Notes under the pieces: generated by a model
Databases searched by the model: none
Seen by the model: only the letters and a program-made list of their open reading frames with translations
What the model was told of the DNA's origin: nothing
DNA from: Peptococcaceae bacterium UBA2264
Lineage (GTDB): Bacteria; Bacillota; Desulfitobacteriia; Desulfitobacteriales; Desulfitobacteriaceae
Assembly: GCA_002347475.1 (NCBI GenBank)
Contig: DDXI01000056.1
Coordinates: forward strand, 1 to 16,030
Direction: 5' to 3'
Length of the DNA: 16,030 bases
Translations under genes and position numbers: made by a program
Shown here: piece after piece, positions 1-5,160 of the stretch
How positions within the stretch are numbered: the stretch's first letter is position 1
Layout of the letters: each line of letters starts with the position of its first letter

Positions 1-1094
1 ATACAGGGACCATGATCAAGGGCCGCATTAAAATGGAAAAAGTTAAACTTCTGACCCCTGTTCCGCCGGTCCAGGACATGCTCGCCCAAGCGATCATAGC
101 TGGCCTTGATTTCAGCTAAATCTTCCTCCCGCAGAGCATAAGGCTTATCTGGTGAAGCAACCACAGGTTCCAGGGAAATCTGCTTTATCCCCAAATCCGC
201 CAGATGCAGAACATCCTTCTCAAAGTCCAGATTAAAATGCGTGTATGTCCCGCGGACATAATAGTACAGGCCGACAGCATAGGGGGAGCCCTCTGGAAAT
301 TCAGCGATAAAATCCCGTATAACTGTCACAATATCCGTATAGCTGCCCCGACCGTCAGGATAGCGGCGCATGCGGTCATTGACTTCCGGTCTGCCGTCCA
401 GACTGAGGACCACACTGATATTCTCGCTTTTCAGGAAGCTGCGCACCTCTTCATCCAGGAGAAGGACGTTTGTTGTTATGGTAAATTTGATGGTTTTGTT
501 TTTACCGGCTGCCGCCTGTTTGCCATAGGCAACCAATTCCCGGACAAGGGAAAAATTAAGCAGCGGCTCTCCCCCGAAGAAATCCACCTCGCATTGAAGA
601 CGGCTGCCTGAAGCCCGAAGGAGAAAATCAATTCCCCTTTTGCCTGTTTCCAAATCCATCAGCATCCGCTGTCCGCCGAAAGAGCCTTTTCCGGCAAAGC
701 AATATTCGCAGCTCAAATTGCAGTTATGGGCGACATGAAGGCAGATAGCCTTAATCAGAGGTTCCTGGGGATAGGGTGGCACCTGTACAGCAACTTCCGG
801 GGAAAAAAGTATCCCCTCAGCCTGCAGTTCCTCCATCTCCTGCAGAATCTCCCTGATTTGGGTCGGCGAAATATTTTCTGCACTCCCGCCGGCAGCAAGC
901 ATACTTTGATAGAGACTCTCCGAAGTCAGGGTTTCTCCGGTCAACTGGAGCTTCTCCATAGACCTGATGACATCATATGTCAGCTCATCCAGCAGGTGGA
1001 GGGATCCGGAGTTAACATCGAAAGCGATATTCAAATCTTTCTGGCAAAAAACATGTACATTTTTGCTGACCTGATAATTTTCCAAGTTTACCAC
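1..1094 (-). CDS. scfB: SCIFF peptide radical SAM maturase, 3' end missing
   Basis: This radical SAM enzyme is expected to form thioether cross-links in the SCIFF peptide encoded just upstream. I translated the minus strand from the GTG at 1094, which follows an AGAAGGA ribosome binding site, and the frame stays open for 364 codons to the window edge. Residues 1 to about 110 precede the SAM domain and probably hold the leader-binding (RRE-like) domain. The iron-sulfur motif CNLSCEYC (C125, C129, C132) and the GGE motif (174-176) are clear. The family is usually about 450 residues or more, so most of the C-terminal auxiliary-cluster (SPASM-type) cysteines lie outside the window; C364 may be the first of them. 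The gene lies 83 bases after scfA with a hairpin between them. The assignment rests on the motifs plus the adjacent SCIFF peptide and is secure at family level. Confidence 0.93.
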   Translation of the reverse strand, partial: MVNLENYQVSKNVHVFCQKDLNIAFDVNSGSLHLLDELTYDVIRSMEKLQLTGETLTSESLYQSMLAAGGSAENISPTQIREILQEMEELQAEGILFSPEVAVQVPPYPQEPLIKAICLHVAHNCNLSCEYCFAGKGSFGGQRMLMDLETGKRGIDFLLRASGSRLQCEVDFFGGEPLLNFSLVRELVAYGKQAAAGKNKTIKFTITTNVLLLDEEVRSFLKSENISVVLSLDGRPEVNDRMRRYPDGRGSYTDIVTVIRDFIAEFPEGSPYAVGLYYYVRGTYTHFNLDFEKDVLHLADLGIKQISLEPVVASPDKPYALREEDLAEIKASYDRLGEHVLDRRNRGQKFNFFHFNAALDHGPC

Positions 1095-1127
1095 TGTAAT
1101 CCTTCTTTCTTATTGCAAACAGAAATA

Positions 1128-1152
1128 GAACCCAGCCCCAGAGGGTGGGTTC
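1128..1152 (-). terminator. Hairpin between scfA and scfB (attenuator or processing site)
   Basis: GAACCCA (1128-1134) pairs perfectly with TGGGTTC (1146-1152), and the stem extends through CCC/GGG with one bulged G. On the minus strand only TATTTCT follows, a weak U-tract. It probably gives partial termination or protects the abundant small scfA message, lowering maturase expression relative to peptide. That role is inferred. Confidence 0.55.
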
Positions 1153-1177
1153 TTGCATTTTATGTTATATCATCGTT

Positions 1178-1318
1178 TTATTTTACACACACCTGATTGC
1201 CGACTGTGCAGGAAGTTTTGCAGGCTGACTGACATGATGTCTGGCACTTGCCGCAACCCCCGGTTTTTACCGTTGCACTCAAATTTGATTTAGTGATGGT
1301 TTGAATATGTTTTGCCAT
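1178..1318 (-). CDS. scfA: SCIFF (six-cysteine) ranthipeptide precursor
   Basis: This encodes a 46-residue ribosomal peptide precursor that the neighbouring radical SAM enzyme is expected to cross-link by cysteine thioethers. The start is the ATG at 1318, preceded by AAGGGAGG with 7 bases of spacing; a longer open frame reaching 1450 has no ribosome binding site and runs through the promoter. The leader is MAKHIQTITKSNLSATVKT and the core runs from about residue 20, with six cysteines at 22, 25, 29, 33, 37 and 44. The spacing and the SCQSACKTSCTVGN segment are typical of the SCIFF family, which is very widespread in Clostridia. The biological role of SCIFF is not settled; links to quorum-type signalling and redox have been discussed. 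The first gene of the scfA-scfB unit. Confidence 0.97.
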   Translation of the reverse strand: MAKHIQTITKSNLSATVKTGGCGKCQTSCQSACKTSCTVGNQVCVK

Positions 1319-1390
1319 ATTAACGCCTCCCTTAATGTGCTCCAAAGTAATTCTCAAATACCTTCTTAAAACTCTCTTCTTGCTCGGAAC

Positions 1391-1420
1391 ATTATACCAT
1401 ACTGAAGCGAAAATAGGCAA
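1391..1420 (-). promoter_or_regulatory. Promoter of scfA-scfB
   Basis: On the minus strand TTGCCT (1415-1420) and a perfect TATAAT (1391-1396) are separated by 18 bases. TGG directly precedes the -10 box, an extended -10 element. The leader before the scfA start would be about 65 bases. Confidence 0.7.
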
Positions 1421-1550
1421 AACTCTAGTGTTATGAATAAACAAAGCCAATACGGATGTTGCTTTGTATATCTGCTGGGTTAAATTATTTCACTAAAATT
1501 AAAGGATTTCAATTCAACAACGAGAATTTTAATTAAGCCAACAAAGTCAA

Positions 1551-1576
1551 ATAATAATTTATGATAATAATTTATG
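1551..1576. repeat. 13-bp perfect tandem repeat, two copies
   Basis: ATAATAATTTATG occurs twice back to back. It is AT-rich and may be only a replication-slippage product in an intergenic region. Confidence 0.85.
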
Positions 1577-1695
1577 CTCCAAATCAATCTGATTTGCCAA
1601 AAAGCTCGCTATAATCGCTGCTTACATCTTAATTTTGAATTTCAGCTCAAAAAATGATTAGTAAAAATCCGGATATGGCGGAAATTTCTATTTAG

Positions 1696-1724
1696 TTGAT
1701 TCTATTATCTGAAATAAGAATCAA
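1696..1724 (+). promoter_or_regulatory. Inverted repeat upstream of the radical SAM gene
   Basis: TTGATTCT (1696-1703) and AGAATCAA (1717-1724) are perfect 8-base arms around a 13-base centre, ending 41 bases before the start codon at 1766. This could be an operator or a hairpin in the 5' untranslated region. No function is proven. Confidence 0.45.
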
Positions 1725-1765
1725 AGATGTTGTTAAGATAATATCCAGAAAAGGGGAGCAATTAA

Positions 1766-2863
1766 ATGATACCTAAGACATGGAAAGAATTCAGAGAAAC
1801 AATATCTGATAATGCTGTTAGAAATAATATTCCTATTTCCGGGCAGTTTGAACTTACCGCTCGCTGTAATCTCCGTTGCAAAATGTGTTATGTCTGCAGA
1901 GCCGCCAATGATCAGGCAGCTATTTCCCGGGAACTAACTGCGGTTGAATGGATCAATCTTGCTCGGGAAGCCCAGAAAGCCGGGATGTTATACTTACTGC
2001 TTACAGGGGGCGAAGTATTTATCCGGCCAGATTTCCAGGAAATCTACGAGGAAATGCTGAAACTGGGCTTGCGCATAACAATTTACACCAATGCGACTTT
2101 AATAACTCCTGAGATTGCACAATGGCTGGGACGTTTTCCCCCTGCAGCGATGGAAGTAACCATATATGGCGCTTCAGCGCAAACTTATCAAAAAGTAAGC
2201 GGTGATCCTGATGGCTTTAGCCAGACTCTGCGGGGTATTGATCTCTTGGCAGCTCAAGGAATCAACCTCAAATTAAGAACAACTGTAATTAGCGATAATG
2301 CTGCCGATCATGACCAATTAGTCAAGCTTGCTGAAGACAGGGATCTGCTTCTGCAGTATGTCTTATATATTTCGCCCCGACGAGGTGTCCTTTCCGGAGT
2401 AAAGGACTCACTGCGCTTATCCCCTCAGGAAATTACCCAGTATGAAATAAAAGCCAGTCAGACCTTTGCCCGGATTGTCAGCAAAATGAAAGAAAAATAT
2501 GATCTGCCGCCAAATGCTCTGGCTGATCAAACCAAACAAAGGAACAACCTTGTCTCTCCCCACTATCCTTTTAAATGCAATGCCGGCCGGTCGGCATTTT
2601 GGGTAACCTGGTTTGGCGCCATGACTCCCTGCGGAACTATGGCAGAACCAGCCACAGAACCATTAAGGACCGGATTCGCCAATGCCTGGAAAGAGTTGAC
2701 GGCCTTGTGCGCAGCTATACCTTTATGCAGTGAATGCAGCCAATGTTCAGTCAGAGAAGTCTGCTGGACTTGTCCGGCCAGACTGAAAAGTGAAACCGGC
2801 CATTTTGACAGACCAGCCTCTTATTTATGCGAATGGGCAAAATTGAGAAATATTTACTTTTAA
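1766..2863 (+). CDS. Radical SAM/SPASM peptide-modifying enzyme
   Basis: This 365-residue radical SAM protein probably modifies the small peptide encoded just downstream; the reaction (thioether, C-C or epimer) cannot be told from sequence. The start at 1766 follows AAAAGGGGAGC with good spacing. The catalytic cluster motif is CNLRCKMC (C34, C38, C41), followed by the GGE motif in LLLTGGEVFI (81-83). The C-terminal region is a SPASM-type auxiliary cluster domain with cysteines at 271, 289, 315, 321, 324, 327, 333, 336 and 355, including the CxxCxxxxxC spacing. There is no separate N-terminal leader-binding domain; only about 30 residues precede the SAM motif. It is not a close relative of scfB by visible sequence, so it is a distinct system. 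Family membership is certain; the substrate is inferred from the neighbour. Confidence 0.9.
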   Translation: MIPKTWKEFRETISDNAVRNNIPISGQFELTARCNLRCKMCYVCRAANDQAAISRELTAVEWINLAREAQKAGMLYLLLTGGEVFIRPDFQEIYEEMLKLGLRITIYTNATLITPEIAQWLGRFPPAAMEVTIYGASAQTYQKVSGDPDGFSQTLRGIDLLAAQGINLKLRTTVISDNAADHDQLVKLAEDRDLLLQYVLYISPRRGVLSGVKDSLRLSPQEITQYEIKASQTFARIVSKMKEKYDLPPNALADQTKQRNNLVSPHYPFKCNAGRSAFWVTWFGAMTPCGTMAEPATEPLRTGFANAWKELTALCAAIPLCSECSQCSVREVCWTCPARLKSETGHFDRPASYLCEWAKLRNIYF

Positions 2864-2874
2864 AAATTAACTGC

Positions 2875-2903
2875 TTTAACTATGGCTAATTTCATGGTAT
2901 AAT
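2875..2903 (+). promoter_or_regulatory. Promoter of the precursor peptide gene
   Basis: TTTAAC (2875-2880) and a perfect TATAAT (2898-2903) have a 17-base spacer, and TGG before the -10 gives an extended -10 element, the same arrangement as at scfA. It lies between the radical SAM gene and the peptide gene, giving the peptide its own transcript with a leader of about 110 bases. Confidence 0.65.
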
Positions 2904-3021
2904 AAACACAGAAAACCCTATTATTTTAATGAAATTGCATGATTTTCCCGACGCAATTATTTTCCTTAATCTGTCTAAAAACCTGATTCAGAGGTAAAAC
3001 CTATTTGAAGGAGGGATTAGC

Positions 3022-3192
3022 ATGAAAAAGATTTATGTAAAACCAGAAATTGAGCTTTTTGAGCTCAGGCCGGAAGAAAGATTTGCAGCTAATTCTAACA
3101 ATTGTCGTGCAGAAAGAGGCGCCGTTGGCAGTGCTGGTAATCCTTGTGATCCGGCAGGTCTTTGGAGCCACCAATCTCCGGATGTTCCCTAA
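3022..3192 (+). CDS. Putative RiPP precursor peptide, 56 residues
   Basis: The ATG at 3022 is preceded by GAAGGAGGGATT, one of the strongest ribosome binding sites in the window. The peptide opens with MKKIYVKPEIELFELRPEER, a leader style (aromatic residue, KPEIE, then an ELxPEE block) common in small clostridial modified-peptide precursors. After FAAN comes a probable core rich in Gly, Ala, Ser, Pro and Asn, with cysteines at 28 and 42 and a single Trp at 48. It sits between a radical SAM/SPASM enzyme and an HPr-kinase-like protein, 158 bases after the former and 113 before the latter. That context, its own promoter and its composition support a modified peptide rather than a chance frame. 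I do not recognise a named family. The core boundary is a guess. Confidence 0.72.
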   Translation: MKKIYVKPEIELFELRPEERFAANSNNCRAERGAVGSAGNPCDPAGLWSHQSPDVP

Positions 3193-3221
3193 GAGGAGCA
3201 CTTTAGTTAGTCTAATTTTTG

Positions 3222-3257
3222 AGAGCTTGGCTTATATGTCAAGCTCTACTTTTAATA
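3222..3257 (+). terminator. Hairpin after the precursor gene (partial terminator)
   Basis: AGAGCTTG (3222-3229) pairs perfectly with CAAGCTCT (3240-3247), followed by ACTTTTAATA. The U-run is short, so partial termination is more likely than complete. This would give more precursor message than kinase message. Confidence 0.5.
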
Positions 3258-3282
3258 TGTGCTAATATGTGCATAATATGCA
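3253..3282 (+). repeat. 10-bp tandem repeat ending in a palindrome, operator-like
   Basis: TAATATGTGC occurs twice in tandem (3253-3262 and 3263-3272), followed by a diverged third copy. The last part forms the palindrome TGCATA-A-TATGCA (3270-3282). One-turn periodicity just before the kinase-like gene suggests a protein binding site, but AT-rich slippage is possible. Confidence 0.5.
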
Positions 3283-3305
3283 TACTGATATGGAGGCAAG
3301 AATTA

Positions 3306-4184
3306 ATGAGATACAATATTGCCGGATTAACAATAGATTTTTTTCCGGATTTTTCAGATAATTTTGCTGGTTTTGAACCCTTTGCCTCCGAATCTGCCGG
3401 AAACTCAGATGCGGAAGTATATTTCCAGGGCTGCTCCAGGATTGAGAAACCGGCTGGGCCTCTATTATTTGATGAGTATACAAAATTATATCGTAACAAC
3501 AAAGAGGAAGACAGTTACATTGCTTGTATCTACGGCCTGAAAAATCAAGATGAAATCATTTGCAGATTTGATATTACCAATAATTGGAGCCGAATTTCTG
3601 TGCAATATTTGAAGAGTATTTTGGGTATAGAAAACGCTGTTGTAAAAGCCCTGGGGCACATCCTGCTGCGGAATCTTCTTACTTTAAATCACGGCATCTT
3701 GATACATGCCTCAGCTGTTGAATGGAATGGAATCGGTCTTGTTTTTTCAGCACCATCAGGAACCGGTAAATCCACCCATACCAAGCTGTGGGAAACTTAT
3801 TTTGGTGCCAGGGTAATTAATGACGATGCTCCAGCCTTAAAACTTGAAAATAACAAAATACTTGTTTATGGAACACCCTGGAGCGGAACACACGAAAAAC
3901 ATTTAAACGCCAAAGCCCCTCTGGCCGCAATCGTTGTCCTTGAACAAAATCCAAAGAACGAGATAAGGAAGCTGACAATAAGCGAAATAACAGCGCACTT
4001 ATTACCCAGATTCTTATTACCCTATTACGACAATTGCCTTATGGGAAAGGCCATGGATATTTACGAAAGAATTGTCGTCTCTGTCCCGATATATCTCTTA
4101 AAATGCAGACCAGACAGAGAAGCAGCTGAAATGGTACACCGCTGCGTGATATCGAGTGGCATTAATCTTCCTCTCTTGCATTAA
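3306..4184 (+). CDS. HPr-kinase-like P-loop protein of a peptide-modification locus
   Basis: This 292-residue protein carries a Walker A motif SAPSGTGKSTHTKLW (138-152), a preceding HASA motif (124-127), INDD (161-164, metal or base-catalysis acidic pair) and YGTPWSG (178-184). These are hallmarks of the HPr kinase/PEPCK-like fold seen in stand-alone kinases next to modified-peptide genes, some of which phosphorylate precursor peptides in lasso-peptide clusters. Here it may phosphorylate the 56-residue peptide, which has several serines; that is inference. I chose ATG 3306 because GGAGG lies 8 bases upstream; the frame is open back to 3219 without a ribosome binding site. The stop codon lies in the second copy of a 19-bp tandem duplication, which replaces an ancestral ending NLPL by NLPLLH. 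A true HPr kinase (hprK) is unlikely: this is too divergent at the N-terminus and lies in the wrong context. Confidence 0.8.
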   Translation: MRYNIAGLTIDFFPDFSDNFAGFEPFASESAGNSDAEVYFQGCSRIEKPAGPLLFDEYTKLYRNNKEEDSYIACIYGLKNQDEIICRFDITNNWSRISVQYLKSILGIENAVVKALGHILLRNLLTLNHGILIHASAVEWNGIGLVFSAPSGTGKSTHTKLWETYFGARVINDDAPALKLENNKILVYGTPWSGTHEKHLNAKAPLAAIVVLEQNPKNEIRKLTISEITAHLLPRFLLPYYDNCLMGKAMDIYERIVVSVPIYLLKCRPDREAAEMVHRCVISSGINLPLLH

Positions 4185-4193
4185 TCTTCCTCT
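4159..4193 (+). repeat. 19-bp-period tandem duplication over the kinase-like stop codon
   Basis: GCATTAATCTTCCTCT occurs at 4159-4174 and 4178-4193, a 19-base period. The second copy supplies the present TAA stop at 4182-4184. Collapsing the repeat would give the same frame ending at TAG 4194-4196, so the duplication adds two residues. The duplicated DNA also forms the -35 side of the next promoter. Confidence 0.85.
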
Positions 4194-4203
4194 GTAGTAT
4201 AAT
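4176..4203 (+). promoter_or_regulatory. Promoter for the DUF6485-like gene
   Basis: TTGCAT (4176-4181) and a perfect TATAAT (4198-4203) have a 16-base spacer. It overlaps the end of the kinase-like gene. The predicted transcript starts near 4210, about 130 bases before the coding start. Confidence 0.55.
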
Positions 4204-4209
4204 ATTGTT

Positions 4210-4324
4210 GTATGCAGAGTATCAGCTTCCACTCAAGGACGAGCGAAGCGAGTTCACCTTCTCCCTTTATCCCATGCCAATCCGCAAATGAAACAGGGTT
4301 TTTGTTTGCGGTCTTTATTTTATT
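4210..4324 (+). promoter_or_regulatory. Candidate attenuating leader of the DUF6485-like gene
   Basis: Between the promoter and the coding start lies a noncoding leader whose last part is a strong intrinsic terminator (4282-4324). No promoter fits between that terminator and the ribosome binding site, so expression needs read-through. An upstream segment 4229-4260 with short complementary pieces (ACTC with GAGT) could be a sensing or antiterminator region. I do not match it to a known riboswitch class. Confidence 0.45.
4282..4324 (+). terminator. Strong intrinsic terminator before the DUF6485-like gene
   Basis: CCGCAAATGAAA (4282-4293) pairs over 12 bases, two of them G-U, with its partner at 4300-4311 around a six-base loop, followed by TCTTTATTTTATT. 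It ends 15 bases before the ATG at 4340. It terminates the kinase-like transcript and perhaps attenuates the next gene. Confidence 0.8.
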
Positions 4325-4339
4325 GACGGAGGTCTTTTC

Positions 4340-4531
4340 ATGGCTTGTGACAACAAAACAAACTGCACCTGTACCTATCCCTGTTCCCGGCGGGGCAAAT
4401 GCTGTGAGTGTGTAGCTTATCATCGGGATAGAGGTCAGGTTCCCGGCTGCTTTTTTTCCGCAGCCGGCGAAAAAACTTATGACAGATCATTAGAAAATCT
4501 GATCAGTGATCGTAAGAAAGATAGCTGCTAA
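4340..4531 (+). CDS. Small cysteine-rich protein, DUF6485-like
   Basis: This 63-residue protein has nine cysteines at 3, 9, 11, 15, 21, 22, 24, 37 and 63. The NCTCTYPC...RRGKCCECV...PGCFF pattern matches what I recall of the DUF6485 family of short clostridial proteins, probably a metal (zinc or iron) binding module of unknown role. It is cytoplasmic, with no signal peptide. A GACGGAGGT ribosome binding site precedes the ATG with 7 bases of spacing. It follows the radical SAM peptide locus but has its own promoter and leader, so a functional link is not shown. It might alternatively be a peptide substrate, but the lack of a leader/core split and the conserved internal pattern favour a folded metal-binding protein. 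Confidence 0.8.
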   Translation: MACDNKTNCTCTYPCSRRGKCCECVAYHRDRGQVPGCFFSAAGEKTYDRSLENLISDRKKDSC

Positions 4532-4543
4532 AATCAAGGGGGC

Positions 4544-4581
4544 TCTTGCTTCAGCACTAAATAACAACCACTGAAACAAGA
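4544..4581 (-). terminator. 3' hairpin between DUF6485-like gene and the noncoding RNA
   Basis: TCTTGCTTCAG (4544-4554) pairs with CTGAAACAAGA (4571-4581) in 10 of 11 positions around a 16-base loop. It lies 12 bases after the stop of the plus-strand gene and at the expected 3' end of the minus-strand RNA. Neither side has a strong U-tract (TTGATTTT on the minus side), so it may be a 3' stabilising end as much as a terminator. Confidence 0.5.
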
Positions 4582-5055
4582 ACTCAAAATAAGAATGGGC
4601 AGGCTTTTTGATTCCTCAGCAGAATCAGACTACCCATCTCTTGAGGTGTACTGCAATTAGAGTACTGCCTCCTTTCCAATATTACCCCGAAATCCTTTGT
4701 GGGCGATATTACTACCGTCCTTGGGATCAACCGGCCTCACCCTGCCTGCCAGCGGTTTAATCCCCCGATCAAATCGCCTGCCTACAGACTTGTGCTCAAG
4801 CTTTTAACTCCTGCTTATTTAAACTTTCGTCCTGGAGAGGAGTGGATTTCTGATTCACAAGTTACTGACCGTTTAACTTCAATCCGTCTGGATTTCCATA
4901 TTCCGACAGAACCTTTCAGCCTCACGGCTGCTCAGAGAACTACACATTACCCTCTGCCAGAACTATACACTTAGCATCAGCAGGTCATTATCAGCCTTTG
5001 CTGACCGGCTTTACGAGGCAACCCCCTTACTCAGGACTTTCCTTTTCTGAAGGTA
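4544..5055 (-). ncRNA. Candidate large structured noncoding RNA (~500 nt)
   Basis: A near-consensus sigma-A promoter on the minus strand predicts a transcript starting near 5055. Downstream there is no protein with family resemblance on either strand, but perfect local helices are frequent. CAGCC/GGCTG closes a GTGA (GNRA) tetraloop (4917-4930). TCAGC/GCTGA is at 4991-5004, AAGTTA/TAACTT at 4859-4879, GAGG+GTAC/GTAC+CCTC at 4643-4671, and TGATTC/GAATCA (4609-4627) nests inside ATGGG/CCCAT (4595-4637). A 10-bp hairpin closes the 3' end. The size and style suggest a large RNA such as the OLE class or an unnamed one; I cannot match it to a family. An AGGAAAGTCC near the 5' end recalls RNase P conserved region I, but other RNase P motifs are absent. 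A 91-codon plus-strand frame (4699-4974) lacks a ribosome binding site and is discounted. Confidence 0.62.
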
Positions 5056-5060
5056 AATTA

Positions 5061-5089
5061 ATAATACAATAAACTGAATATTCTGTCAA
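5061..5089 (-). promoter_or_regulatory. Strong promoter of the noncoding RNA
   Basis: A perfect TTGACA (5084-5089), a 17-base spacer and TATTAT (5061-5066) on the minus strand. It is the best promoter match in the window, 35 bases after the DUF3999 stop. No coding sequence with a ribosome binding site follows. Confidence 0.85.
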
Positions 5090-5111
5090 TATTAATTTAA
5101 AAAGTATTTGG

Positions 5112-5160
5112 CTCTTATTTTGCCTATCTGCTCTTGTTTTGCCTATCTGCTGTTATTTTG
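5112..5160. repeat. 19-bp tandem repeat, about 2.6 copies, at the DUF3999 gene end
   Basis: CTCTTATTTTGCCTATCTG (5112-5130) is followed by a copy with one change (5131-5149) and a partial third copy from 5150. The period is not a multiple of three, so it shifts frame and creates the present TAG stop at 5124-5126. Confidence 0.9.

Larger units (their letters stand above)
1421..1765. other. AT-rich divergent intergenic region
   Basis: This region separates scfA from the divergent radical SAM gene and holds no credible gene. It contains a 13-bp perfect tandem repeat, ATAATAATTTATG, at 1551-1563 and 1564-1576, and an interrupted palindrome at 1696-1724. I see no confident sigma-A promoter for the 1766 gene; a TATAAT at 1610-1615 lacks a good -35 box at the right distance. 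Confidence 0.6.

Noticed and set aside
204..1196. Plus-strand frames of 135 and 156 codons at the left edge
   Set aside because: They are antisense to scfB, which has clear radical SAM motifs in the same DNA.
1178..1450. 90-residue N-terminally extended version of scfA
   Set aside because: The extension crosses the promoter and ribosome binding site; SCIFF peptides are about 45 residues.
3022..3192. Precursor as a lasso peptide
   Set aside because: No lasso cyclase (asparagine-synthetase-like) or transglutaminase-like protease is present in the window, so only a general RiPP label is used.
3219..3305. Upstream extension of the kinase-like gene
   Set aside because: It covers a hairpin and AT repeats, has no ribosome binding site, and the ATG at 3306 has a good one.
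4699..4974. 91-codon plus-strand frame
   Set aside because: No ribosome binding site, no recognisable domain, and it lies antisense to a structured RNA with a strong promoter.
4990..5050. RNase P RNA-like motif AGGAAAGTCC near the 5' end of the noncoding RNA
   Set aside because: Only this one conserved block matches; the ACAGAA-type 3' block and the P4 partner are absent, so it is not rnpB.
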